From Prevotella sp. (lineage in GTDB: Bacteria; Bacteroidota; Bacteroidia; Bacteroidales; Bacteroidaceae), in the NCBI GenBank assembly GCA_016281055.1, contig JAEEHW010000108.1, positions 1 through 64,000 on the forward strand: 64,000 bases of DNA, written 5' to 3'. The position numbers and the translations under genes are program-made. The stretch's first letter is position 1; each line of letters starts with the position of its first letter. Under the pieces are notes generated by a model, which was given only the letters and a program-made list of their open reading frames with translations, did not search any database and had not been told where the DNA came from. Below, in pieces: positions 39,701 through 49,134 of the stretch.

Positions 39701-41977
39701 TGGACAGAGTTCTCACCGTCATACACGTTAGAGGCAGGAAACAGCTGCGAGTTCAAGTTCACCAACTACGGTGGCAAGAACGATAACTACAACTGGATTC
39801 TTGCAGCCGTGAACGGTGAAGGCCACTCTACCGCTGACCGCGCCGACTATGCTGAATACTTCAGCCTCCGTGCCGACGGCGTGGCACTTGCTCCTGGTCA
39901 CAGCACCACGGCATCCAACGTCACGATAACGAAAGACTGGACTGACGATGCTACATTCGTTGCAGATATGGCAGAAGCTGACGTGAACATGACCGTAACA
40001 TACAGCAACGCACACGAACTGAACGTGACGGCTGTTATCACTTCCAACACCGGCAACGAGTACAACTTGACCGCAACTTATACAGGTTGCAGCGAAGATG
40101 CCCTGACATTGTTCTTCACCGTTGACCACTCGCACATGACATATCCTGAGGTTACGAGAACAGAGGCTGCACCGCAGGTCAAGATGACGTATGTGAACTA
40201 TAACGATCCGAACGTTTCGTATGGTGAGGTAGAAACTGCAGAGACCGGTTACAACAGTGTTTCCAACAGCGTAGGCTTTGCCAAAACAAGCTGGGATGTA
40301 AACTTCATCACCTATATGCAGGTTGACCTTTCTGAATACAAGGGCAAAGATGCCAAGAACGTATTGCTCACTTTCGATGGTTCGGGAGCCATTGCCGGCA
40401 CTCGCGCCATGATATTTGGCGTAGGTTACAACACCAGCACATGGTCAAGTGACATGACATACAACACCGCCGATAAGACCATCACCGTATTGGGCGATGC
40501 ACAGGGAGGTACGGCAACAGAGGAAACAGCATTCGACACCTACACATTCGACATTACCAATGCCTTCACTGCAGATGCTGACGGTGTACTCAACATCATT
40601 GCTTACGCAACAATAGCCGGTGGTGCATACATACAGAACCCATCTGTCAGCATCATATTCGCTGAAGAAAGTGAAACCGTAAGCAACGACCCAACAAACA
40701 TTGTGAACAGCGGCGAAGTGCTCTATCAGCAGGACTTTGAAACGGCAAGCACAATCAGCAATGATTGGAGCGCTACCCAGTCTGACCGTTTCTTCTCTGA
40801 GCAGGATGACTTGGGTGATGACACACACTACGGAAAATTCAATGCTCATGCCACGAATGGTAGTACGTTCACATTCTCTGCCCTGCCAAGTGTAGGTGAT
40901 GGCTATACCACGGCAAGCGGATATACCCTTGACTTCGACTTTGCTGTAATCCCAACCGATGGTAGCAGTAGTTCTGGTGCCCAGACAGCTGAGTTCAGAA
41001 TCCTTGACACCGGTAATGCAGAACTTTGCTCATGGAAAGTTACAACACAAGCCCATACGGATGCAGCAAACTCAACTGGCACATTCTCTCTCAACCGCAC
41101 AGAGACAGGCACATTCACTGCGAACCTGGAGCCTTACTGGTATCATGTCAATATCAAAGCCTCTGCCGACGGTACATTCATGACCGTGACCGACAAGGCT
41201 GCTGGCACATCAGAGGAATACACCATTAATGAAAATCTGATATATGTTGGCAACTGGACTTATTATACAGGTAAGACATACGGTGGTCTGTGCCTTGACA
41301 ACATCACACTGAAACAGCTTGTGCCAGCCGAACTCACACTTTCATCAACAAGTGCCCTGCCTGACTATGAAGAAGGAAGATACAGCACCGTTACCGTTGA
41401 CCGCAACTTCAAGGTCGGTTACTCTACGCTCTGTCTGCCGTTCAACATGTCAGTAGAGAAGTTCACTGGCGGCGACACAGAGGCATACGTGGCATACCTG
41501 AGCGACGTGACAGACAAAAACGGTGAATATACCCTGCATTTTGTCAACGCCGCAGAGATAGAAGCCAACCGTCCCTGCATTATTTACCTTAGCAAGGCTC
41601 TTGATGCTCCGTCATTTTCCGACCTTGCCGTACACAGTGCAGAAGCAGGCTATCTCACCGCTGGTTCATGGACTATGACAGGCAACTACACACCGGGGGT
41701 TTCAATGTATGGGAAATACGGTGTGGCAAACAACGCCAGAATCATGAAGGGCGGCAGCAATTCCACCCTCAACGGTCTGTCTGCCTACATCACCGGACCT
41801 GCCAATGCTAATGCAAAGATTGCATTCGGAAGCATTGACGAGGAAGACACCCCGACAGCAATAAACGCCGTAAACGGTGAAGCATCACTAAAAAACGGAA
41901 AGTTTGCTGACAACGATGCCATCATAATCAGGCATGGTGACAAGAACTACAGGGTTAGCGGCATAGAAGCTAAATAA
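36704..41977 (+). CDS. PL11-family rhamnogalacturonan endolyase, giant multi-domain secreted protein
   Basis: DPLDRGLVAVKVSNGVFVSWR, DVDGDGQVEILIKYD, YTRHKFVALDV, NYAIVDVDWDGRDEIVWGSMVIDDNG; 1757 aa. Confidence 0.9.
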   Translation: MKKHLFILLLLALTVVTANAQRKTDPLDRGLVAVKVSNGVFVSWRQQAEEYYDVTYNLYRNGTKINSEPLTVTNFTDASGTTSSTYTVKAVVKGVEQEASAAKSVWANDYLEITPQHPSAIHSTLVPNDACAADVDGDGQVEILIKYDNKNEVDNAMQKNGWYNEHTIFEVMNLDGSVRWWVNCGPNMGDFQNNEQNIVGYDWDQDGKAEVLMRLEEGSTIHMSNGTTYQIGADGQNGTAWTNYREPRGLAAGATTVALAFGLPNNATATAADDWVTTSIQNGVLYATTTANETEGDGVHATGRTTTVTVNDGTNETEYSIFQLDKTARSVEWFTHYGKEFLVYCNGETGEIYDIIDFPCARLESDETDLNAAWGDGYGHRSSKYFYGAPYLDGRNPSIFVGRGIYTRHKFVALDVNKNTHKLSERWRWMNNSNGPWKGQGYHNYAIVDVDWDGRDEIVWGSMVIDDNGMGLSTTGLGHGDSQHHGDLNPYVHGQEGFFCNEDNPGNNYRDLTTSKIYYRFVAGRDDGRAIAGNFSNDIPGSIASSSRDSENPIGLLANEHVGGYSTDGMSQNFRCYWDGDLCEETFDGTGSPNYDDHPGGIYKFGVGQIKELTGSLTNNWTKATPCYMGDILGDWREEFIMRTAANKIRIYTTTIETPWRNYSLWYDHQYRNAMVWQMCGYNQTPHVSYFLGEMEGITAAPPALTMAGRTEIANGGTISTTDNTLITCETNDMTVNVANGASPYIYIDNAPSWVQGSAPSEATSMQYDITYKYYTHTLTGSAFTGSTRIVKQGDGTLKLPDVTQTYNGNTDVWGGALAFNGTMQNSPLWMNRHTALYTAGTFNQPVTMEYGSRLYISETAAENGGSPENVDYQNATFKTLNLHEGARVVFDINKTRGQYDKLTVENLNLRKTVWEYGPEYVAPVFEVNSANSKISVGTYPLCDAENISGDISDIAIESATGFASNTVQTLENVDGTIYLNVAFENEAYIGSKNNISSIWTEFSPSYTLEAGNSCEFKFTNYGGKNDNYNWILAAVNGEGHSTADRADYAEYFSLRADGVALAPGHSTTASNVTITKDWTDDATFVADMAEADVNMTVTYSNAHELNVTAVITSNTGNEYNLTATYTGCSEDALTLFFTVDHSHMTYPEVTRTEAAPQVKMTYVNYNDPNVSYGEVETAETGYNSVSNSVGFAKTSWDVNFITYMQVDLSEYKGKDAKNVLLTFDGSGAIAGTRAMIFGVGYNTSTWSSDMTYNTADKTITVLGDAQGGTATEETAFDTYTFDITNAFTADADGVLNIIAYATIAGGAYIQNPSVSIIFAEESETVSNDPTNIVNSGEVLYQQDFETASTISNDWSATQSDRFFSEQDDLGDDTHYGKFNAHATNGSTFTFSALPSVGDGYTTASGYTLDFDFAVIPTDGSSSSGAQTAEFRILDTGNAELCSWKVTTQAHTDAANSTGTFSLNRTETGTFTANLEPYWYHVNIKASADGTFMTVTDKAAGTSEEYTINENLIYVGNWTYYTGKTYGGLCLDNITLKQLVPAELTLSSTSALPDYEEGRYSTVTVDRNFKVGYSTLCLPFNMSVEKFTGGDTEAYVAYLSDVTDKNGEYTLHFVNAAEIEANRPCIIYLSKALDAPSFSDLAVHSAEAGYLTAGSWTMTGNYTPGVSMYGKYGVANNARIMKGGSNSTLNGLSAYITGPANANAKIAFGSIDEEDTPTAINAVNGEASLKNGKFADNDAIIIRHGDKNYRVSGIEAK

Positions 41978-42000
41978 TCCGATTTAAGTAAACAAATAGA

Positions 42001-42033
42001 AACAGCCCGTACCAAGTGTTGGTACGGGCTGTT
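42001..42033. terminator. bidirectional terminator hairpin between convergent genes
   Basis: AACAGCCCGTACCA / TGGTACGGGCTGTT 14-bp arms. Confidence 0.8.
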
Positions 42034-42097
42034 TCTATTGTTGGTACTACTTGTACCAGCACATGGTACATATGGTACCAAGTGCTGATACTATTTA

Positions 42098-45000
42098 TTA
42101 TTTCACCATTACCTTGCGCACAGTGCCGTCATTCATGCGGATGATGTTGAATCCACGCTTCAGACCGTTGGTCTGACGGCCTATGATGTCATACGTGCCG
42201 GCAGACTTGTACGCTGCGTTCTTGACTGTCTTGACATCCGTTGGGTTCGGAGCCTCGCCTCCAAGGTTGTCCATGCAGAAGTATGTTGCGGTGGTAGGAC
42301 CGTAACTGTTCTTCTTAGTGGTTTCAAACGTGAAGGACAGGTCTTTCACCGTACCCAGTTCAGTGAGGTCAACCCATGTCCACTCATTGATGTAGTAGCG
42401 GTCAGCCTCGTCGTCAGCGCGGTAGTCAGCCAGATATACGTCGATGCTGTTGCCGTTGTTGGCAGTGATGGTCAGCTTCAGGAAGTCGCCCTTGCCGAAT
42501 GGAAGTCCACCGTCGTCGCTCAGTCCGTCGCCGTTCACGATGTTGTCAATGGTGTAAGCATCGTTGTTGATGTAGAAACCACTGATTACCTCACCGTCAG
42601 GGTTGTTCATGACGTAAATCTTACCACCGTAGTAACCAGGATATGCCACCATGTAGTTCTCTGAACCCTCTGCACCGCCGCCAGTAGCGTTCTTCCACTG
42701 TCCGAGGAAGTAACCGTCGAAGTTGGTCGATGTCATGTTGGTATAACCGTAGTTGCCCCAGTAGCCGCCGTAGTCAGGCGAATAGAAGTTGTCGAACTTG
42801 AATGAACCGCTCACAAACGAGCCAAATGGCAGGTTGCGGCCGTCCTCATAGCTTTCCTCCTCCAGGTAAAGGTCTTCAAACGTAGCTGCAGCCATGTCAC
42901 CGGTAACGATGACGCGCACGGTAGCGGTGTCTGCCCCACCTTCACTGTCGGTTACGAGGAAGATGTAGTCGGTGCACTGTGTAGGTTCGTCCGTTGTCAT
43001 GAAGATGTCGTCAGGCATCTCGTCGAAGGTCTCGGACAGCAATACGTTGTGCTTCTGGTCCATCCATGTCAGGGTGTAAGGAGCTGTGCGCTCGTCAACC
43101 GTCACCATAGCCATCAGTGTAACCGTTGAACCGGCTTCCATTGTCTCTTCCTCGTCAGAGTTGTTGATGAAGACCATAGCCTCTGGCTTCTCCAACGGCA
43201 CAGGTGTTACCTCCATTGTGAATGCTGCGGTCTGGCTTGCAGCCTCAGCGGCGTTGCCACGCAGGCTGACGGGCAGCATGTAAACCACATACTCCTCGCC
43301 GTCGGTGAGGTTGCTGATGGTGATTGATGTCTCTGTGTTGGCTGCCACATCCTGTTTGGTGTCGGCAGCTGCCAGTTCATCAGTAGTAGGAGCATCCTCC
43401 GTAGATTTCTTCACGATGTAATATACAGTAGAAGCCATGTCGGTCTTCACTGATACCGAAGCCACACCGTCAATGTGGCTAACCACTGCGGGATAGCCCT
43501 CCTGCATTACAGGAGCACCCACTGCATCAGCGTCAAACTCATATGCACCGATGGTGATGTCCTCCTCAGGACGAGCCTTGCCGTTGATGTCGGTGGTAAC
43601 GTATGCAAGTGCAAGTGCCTTCTGTAAATCACCTTCGAGGTTGTCGGCAGGTTCAAGGACTGCATCACTCAGGAAGTTCACCTTCTTGTTGATGCTGCCT
43701 GTTGCGCCCGTATTCTCCACGAAGGCGGCGAAGTCACCATTAGTGCCGGATGAGGCACGGAAGAAGGTTGCACCTGCAGTGTAGATAATGTTGTTCTGGA
43801 ACGTAATCTTGCCGATATTCTCATCATTATAGAGGTTTACTGCATAGCCACTGCCCTCGTTCTGTATGATGTTGTTAATTACGTTCACGTTCTCACCGTT
43901 GAGCTTGTCAAGCAGCCAGAGTGCCACACCCGTATTCTCGCCGTTCAAACGGATGGTGTTGTTGGCGATATATACGTTGCTTACAGCCTTGTCGGTGAGT
44001 TTTACGCCACCGTAACTTGTATTGAGTGATGTCACGTTGACTACGTTGTTGGCAATGATGATAGGAGCTTCGGCAGTACCTGCCATCTGGCGCAGATACA
44101 TACCTGCGGTGTATTTAGACGGTGCGAGGTTGAAGGTGTTGCCCGTAATCTCACTTGACTGACTGTAGGTATCGCGCAAAGTAAAGTCAAGCGCACCCAT
44201 AGTGGCGTTTGTCGTAACTTCGTCAGTCATGATGATGGTGTTGTTCTTCACCTTCACGCCGAGCTCATCGTAGCAGTATATAGCCTTTGAACCCTGGTTC
44301 TTGAAGGTGTTGCCCTCAATCACACCGCCCACTTCCTTAGGCAGTGCCACATAACTTGTACCGCCCATGCTGACACCGATATATCCACCTTCGAGCAGCG
44401 AGTTGCTGACGGTAAGATAGTCGTTGTTGCAGTTTGCCACATCCTGTGCATAGTGTCCTATCAGATAGATGTCCTGCTGATTGCTTGTGGTAGTGGCAGC
44501 GTGTATGTAGCAGTCGTCAATCGTGACATGGCGACTCTGGTTCTTCACCATCACCACTGCATCGTAGTTCAGGTCGGTGGTGGTAACCTCCACGCCTTTC
44601 AGCGTGACATAGCTGGCTTCATAGAACGTAACAACGCCATATACCTTAGAATACTGATCGTCGCTGTAGCCTCCAGAGGTGTACTGGTCGTGATATATCT
44701 TCACGTCACGCTGTCCGCTTTCACTCTGCAGTGTCAGAGTGTTGGTTGCACCCATACCCTTTATATAAGGTATGCGCACTCGCTCATTATATTCACCTGC
44801 ACGGATGTTGAGCGTAACAGGACCTTCTATGCCGAGTGAACCAAGGTCGTCGATGGCACCCTGTATGGTAGCGTAATCGGCATCTGCACCACCTACGGTG
44901 TATGTGCCGCTCTTGCCCTGTGCCACACTCACGGATGCAATGACAGGAACGTCGCCGTCACTTACGGTTACGGTCTCGTCACCCGCAACGATGCTTGCAA

Positions 45001-48000
45001 GGCTTGCAGTGGCTGCCTGACCTACCGTAGCATCGCTGTTAATGTCGTATGCCACCCAGAAATAGTATGTGCCTGGGGTTGATATGGTGCATGTGCCGTT
45101 GAACTCCTCGTTTGCAGAGAAGCCATCTACCGTACCAGTCTGATAGATGTGCTGTGCAGATACACACGCATTGTCAGCATCAGCGAAGTTGAAGCCAGTG
45201 ATGTCGAGCGGTGCCTTCTCACCGTCAGCCTCCACTGTTATCTTCAGCATACGGGTGTCGGTCTGTCCCTTCAGTACCTCGCTTACGCTGATGTCTTCAG
45301 TTGTCACGCTCTTCACATATACATCCTGCTTGGTGTATGCGCTGACCTCGATGGCGAAGCCTGCCGGGCCGCTGGTGCCGGTAATGAACTGGAGCGTTAT
45401 CTTGCCGTCCTCGCTTGTGGCGCGTATCGGCTGTTTCTCCGGCATATTGTCATACATAGAGTACTGTGCATCGTAGTCGCCCTCGGCATTGTCCTTCTGG
45501 AATACATTAAGCTTCGATGTGTAATATACATCCCATGCCTTGAACGTAAGCTGTATGCAGTCGGCTGGTGACTGAGGCACGAACGTCACGGTGCCGTTGA
45601 AGTTGGCAGAAGCGTTGCCGTCGGCTCCACCGTCATCGTAGAGCATTATCGGCTTACCTTCTGTAACAGTAAACACTCCGTTGTCACCGTTCTGCAGCAG
45701 ATACATCAATTTCAGCGTGCGTGAGCCTTCAGGGTCGCCAGCCTTTACAGATTTATCCTCTGTACCTATTACAACAGCCGTAACCTTGGCATCAATGACC
45801 GACTCAGGGATGGCTTCAGAACTTGCGTCAACCTTAACGGTGAACACGTTGCCACCCTCAGTAAGCGTTACTGCCTCGTCGAATGTCACCGTCACCTCTT
45901 CTGCAGCATCAGCCTCGCCAATCTTTGCATCGTCCTTCCAAACAGTGACCTTGCTGATGTTTGCCTCAGTGCCTTTCAGGTTTACCTTGATACCACCCAT
46001 CTGCAGTGGTTCGAGGTTGCCCTCTGTCTTCACGTTCACCGTGAGCAGTTCCTGGTTGGCTGCGCCCATAGAAGCAGCGGCAGTAGAAGCCTGTGCCACC
46101 TCGATGGTGTCAACAGCCATCGCTGATGGCTGGTATTCAGAAACTGTGGCCTTCCAACCCTTACTATAATAGCCATAAGAAGAATTAGGATTGAAGACAA
46201 CAGTCAGAGCACCGTCAGCAGCCGATGAGCGAATTACGCTTCCAGGACCCGTTGACTGTTGGCTGTTGTCGTTAAGTTCCCACAGCAAGGTTCCAGTGGT
46301 GCCCTGTCCGGCGTAAATCTTGAATACAGACTTGGTGCCGTAGGTGGTAGATGAATACGTCACATCAAACTCGCTGAAGTCTATCTGGCAAACCATGCCA
46401 TCATGCTTAGGCACAAACACATTCACGCGGTTGTCTGTACCAGCCTCGCAGTAAGAATTGTATTCCGATGCTTTCTTGGTTTCGAAACCCAGAGAGCCGT
46501 TGACAGTCTTTGTTACTGTGCCCTGACTTGCATGGCTAATCGCAATGTTCTTCACCGTACGCACAGATGCCTCGGCAGTCACTGCCTCTGTTGTTGCAGC
46601 ATTATTGACAAGTGCCGTAACACTTGCAAGCTGCGCACTGACAGACTGGTCATTGAGTGCCTCGTCGCTGATGGAATATTTCAGAGTGAAAGCATTGTCA
46701 CCCTCAACGAGTGGCTGTGCCTCATCGAGTGTGACGGTGAACGACTCACCTGTAACATCAGCCTCTCCCACCTTCGTGGTACCGAAGTAAAGCGCTGCTT
46801 TTGTCACGAGTGCACTGTTCTCGCCTGCGGTGAACGTCATCTTGGTAACCTGTATGGCTGGTTCAGTGTCTTTAGTCTTCACGTTGATGGTAAGCATATC
46901 CTGCTCTGCATCACCTGCTGCCACTGTCTCCGTAGATGCTGCAGCGGTCGTGATGCCGTCGAAGGTCATCGCCTGCGGAGTGAACAGACTCACGCTTGCC
47001 TCAAAGCCGTCGGCGGCAGTCGTTGACGAAGCATCGCTGAACAGCACAACTGTCAGCGAACCGTCTTCTGCAGTCGAGCGTACTATGCCTGTCTCGTCCT
47101 TCTGCAGTGTCTTGATAAGGTTGGCGTCGCTCACCTCCTGACCGTTATATATGCGCAGCTCCTGATTGTAGTATGTGCCGTGCCATATATTGTTAGAAGT
47201 AAAGTTCACCATCACTTTCTTGCCTTCCTCGCCAGAGAGGAATGTCACCTGTCCGTTGGTTTTTGCCTGTATGCCTCCGTCCTTGCCTCCTTCATCGAAG
47301 AATGCCAGCGAGGTTTCGCCTACGGTGACGGTCTGTGCCTCACTGCCCATAATGACGATGGCAGGGTTTACCACTTCCACGCTTGTTGCAGACGTGAATG
47401 GTGCTATGCCATCAGCCTGGCCAGTCGATGCAATCTTTGTTATGTCCACCTGTGCTTTTGCTCCCACTGCTGACGTGGCAAGGAAGTCACCGGCAATGGT
47501 GAATGTCGTTGTACCGTCAGAGAGAGCCTCGTCCAATGCAAACGCATAGTTCTCACCGTCAGCGCTGACAGTGGCGCTTACCTGTGTACCGTCCTTGAAG
47601 AGTTTCAGTGCCAACGGGTCGAAAGCGTTGTCGTTCTGCGTCATCGTGAAACCGATGGTTGTCACATGGTCGGGGTTCATCACACCCGTAGCAGTTACAT
47701 AGGCGTTTGCAAGCGCCACGTTGTTTCTCGACGTGAGCGCACCGCCCACATCGTCGTAGTTGCTTCCGGCGCCTGTCACTGTCATGTCTTCCAGTGTCAC
47801 GCACTTCACCTTTGCCACCCAACCGTCACACGCCTTGGCATATTTCCACAGCATGCCCACGGAGAGCGAGCCGTCAGCAGCTGCCGACGTATAGGTCTTG
47901 TTGGAATACGTACCGTCGAGTTTTTCGAGCACGGTGCCGTCGGGCAGCGTGGAAGTGCTGCTCAGCGTGGCATTGTATTCGAAAGAACCCTCCGAATCAG

Positions 48001-48322
48001 GGTCTCCGCTATACACCCACACTTCGCCCATCCAACCTGTACCGTCGTTGGTGACATCGATGCTCTCGAAGGTGATTTGAATACTCATACCTTCCGCAGG
48101 TTTGAACACGGTCAGCGATCGCGAGTTGTTCAAACTACTGCTCGCAATACTTTCCGTGCCTTTCCAGTCGTAGAAGGTAATTTCCTGGTCGGCGGCCACA
48201 TCTATGACCTGCCGTCCCCATTGCTCCTGCAGCACAGTGTTGCCGTCCTGCGATGCCCATGCGGACACGCCGACGACTAACGTCAGCAGCAAAAGCAATG
48301 TTTTCTGAAACATTGTCTTCAT
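42098..48322 (-). CDS. giant surface protein: tandem CUB-like modules, right-handed beta-helix, Ig-like, DUF4465, T9SS-type C-terminus
   Basis: Four modules with 'FYDWKG/FFDEGG/LYDDGG...VTF' pattern, 'YATIQGAIDDLGSLGIEGPVTLNIRAGEYNE', DUF4465-like 'YLADYRADDEADRYYINEWTWVDLTELGTVKDLSFTFET...YFCMDNLGG'. Confidence 0.8.
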   Translation of the reverse strand: MKTMFQKTLLLLLTLVVGVSAWASQDGNTVLQEQWGRQVIDVAADQEITFYDWKGTESIASSSLNNSRSLTVFKPAEGMSIQITFESIDVTNDGTGWMGEVWVYSGDPDSEGSFEYNATLSSTSTLPDGTVLEKLDGTYSNKTYTSAAADGSLSVGMLWKYAKACDGWVAKVKCVTLEDMTVTGAGSNYDDVGGALTSRNNVALANAYVTATGVMNPDHVTTIGFTMTQNDNAFDPLALKLFKDGTQVSATVSADGENYAFALDEALSDGTTTFTIAGDFLATSAVGAKAQVDITKIASTGQADGIAPFTSATSVEVVNPAIVIMGSEAQTVTVGETSLAFFDEGGKDGGIQAKTNGQVTFLSGEEGKKVMVNFTSNNIWHGTYYNQELRIYNGQEVSDANLIKTLQKDETGIVRSTAEDGSLTVVLFSDASSTTAADGFEASVSLFTPQAMTFDGITTAAASTETVAAGDAEQDMLTINVKTKDTEPAIQVTKMTFTAGENSALVTKAALYFGTTKVGEADVTGESFTVTLDEAQPLVEGDNAFTLKYSISDEALNDQSVSAQLASVTALVNNAATTEAVTAEASVRTVKNIAISHASQGTVTKTVNGSLGFETKKASEYNSYCEAGTDNRVNVFVPKHDGMVCQIDFSEFDVTYSSTTYGTKSVFKIYAGQGTTGTLLWELNDNSQQSTGPGSVIRSSAADGALTVVFNPNSSYGYYSKGWKATVSEYQPSAMAVDTIEVAQASTAAASMGAANQELLTVNVKTEGNLEPLQMGGIKVNLKGTEANISKVTVWKDDAKIGEADAAEEVTVTFDEAVTLTEGGNVFTVKVDASSEAIPESVIDAKVTAVVIGTEDKSVKAGDPEGSRTLKLMYLLQNGDNGVFTVTEGKPIMLYDDGGADGNASANFNGTVTFVPQSPADCIQLTFKAWDVYYTSKLNVFQKDNAEGDYDAQYSMYDNMPEKQPIRATSEDGKITLQFITGTSGPAGFAIEVSAYTKQDVYVKSVTTEDISVSEVLKGQTDTRMLKITVEADGEKAPLDITGFNFADADNACVSAQHIYQTGTVDGFSANEEFNGTCTISTPGTYYFWVAYDINSDATVGQAATASLASIVAGDETVTVSDGDVPVIASVSVAQGKSGTYTVGGADADYATIQGAIDDLGSLGIEGPVTLNIRAGEYNERVRIPYIKGMGATNTLTLQSESGQRDVKIYHDQYTSGGYSDDQYSKVYGVVTFYEASYVTLKGVEVTTTDLNYDAVVMVKNQSRHVTIDDCYIHAATTTSNQQDIYLIGHYAQDVANCNNDYLTVSNSLLEGGYIGVSMGGTSYVALPKEVGGVIEGNTFKNQGSKAIYCYDELGVKVKNNTIIMTDEVTTNATMGALDFTLRDTYSQSSEITGNTFNLAPSKYTAGMYLRQMAGTAEAPIIIANNVVNVTSLNTSYGGVKLTDKAVSNVYIANNTIRLNGENTGVALWLLDKLNGENVNVINNIIQNEGSGYAVNLYNDENIGKITFQNNIIYTAGATFFRASSGTNGDFAAFVENTGATGSINKKVNFLSDAVLEPADNLEGDLQKALALAYVTTDINGKARPEEDITIGAYEFDADAVGAPVMQEGYPAVVSHIDGVASVSVKTDMASTVYYIVKKSTEDAPTTDELAAADTKQDVAANTETSITISNLTDGEEYVVYMLPVSLRGNAAEAASQTAAFTMEVTPVPLEKPEAMVFINNSDEEETMEAGSTVTLMAMVTVDERTAPYTLTWMDQKHNVLLSETFDEMPDDIFMTTDEPTQCTDYIFLVTDSEGGADTATVRVIVTGDMAAATFEDLYLEEESYEDGRNLPFGSFVSGSFKFDNFYSPDYGGYWGNYGYTNMTSTNFDGYFLGQWKNATGGGAEGSENYMVAYPGYYGGKIYVMNNPDGEVISGFYINNDAYTIDNIVNGDGLSDDGGLPFGKGDFLKLTITANNGNSIDVYLADYRADDEADRYYINEWTWVDLTELGTVKDLSFTFETTKKNSYGPTTATYFCMDNLGGEAPNPTDVKTVKNAAYKSAGTYDIIGRQTNGLKRGFNIIRMNDGTVRKVMVK

Positions 48323-48423
48323 TGTTTTATAAAAAAATAAATAGAACCTTAGCCTATATGTAAAGGTGTAAGTTGTTCCATAGTGCCTAACCCACGAGCG
48401 CTACTATGGTTGTTAACATGATA

Positions 48424-48575
48424 TTGGCAGGTATTCTGACTTCCTCCAGCTGTCATTGCCTTCCCACAAAGTCCACAAGGACTGTGCAGTGGCTGTTGTT
48501 AATGACGCTATAACAGAGGTTACAGCAGCGGGACTGTTCAGGATTCTCACCTGATTCCCTTTTAAGCATCGGCGG
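48424..48575 (-). ncRNA. cobalamin (AdoCbl-type) riboswitch
   Basis: Minus strand reads GGGAATCAGGTGAGAATCCTGAACAGTCCCGCTGCTGTAA...ACAGCCACTG...GTGGGAAGG...GGAAGTCAGAATACCTGCC: B12 box and conserved core. Confidence 0.93.
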
Positions 48576-48956
48576 CATGATAGTCATGCTGCGTCAGCAC
48601 CAAATCTGTACAATGTTGTTGTGCGAAGCAACTAATTCTTCGCTTTGTCGATATTGCAAGTGCAAAGTTACAAACTTTTCCTGAAACCACAAAATGTTTT
48701 TGTTTTCTATTATCATTAATCCTCTTTATTATTTGCAGGTCGTCCGGCGATGTTAGAAGACGCTTCCCTAAACAAGAAAACGTCGAAAGTACCGAGCGAA
48801 CGACGTTAAGACCATACAATATGGAGGAGAATTAACTTCGTACCGCGAGATTTCTTTTCCTATTTGACCATCCCCAAACCCCATTAAAATACAAGGTTGA
48901 CACAAAAACGAAATAAAACGAAACGTAAAATAGAACAACAAATAAAAGATTATTTT

Positions 48957-48966
48957 TAACTTTGCA
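48957..48966 (+). promoter_or_regulatory. -7 element TAACTTTGCA of the susC-like operon
   Basis: TAnnTTTG match; implies a leader of about 165 nt. Confidence 0.6.
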
Positions 48967-49079
48967 ACAGATTTTATTTATTCCTAAATATTGTCAACAA
49001 AATCATCAAAAATATAACTACATAATATATGTAGAAACTACATTATATAAAATATGTCAACTATGTCAACAAACTGATA

Positions 49080-49126
49080 TTACTAACAAACATACTTATT
49101 ACTAACAAATATTTTTTACTAACAAA
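49080..49126 (+). repeat. three TTACTAACAAA repeats in susC leader
   Basis: 49080-49090, 49099-49109, 49116-49126. Confidence 0.85.
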
Positions 49127-49134
49127 CCAAACGT

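Noticed and set aside
48562-48819. 85-aa minus-strand ORF upstream of the riboswitch
   Set aside because: Overlaps the riboswitch 5' region and has no family signature
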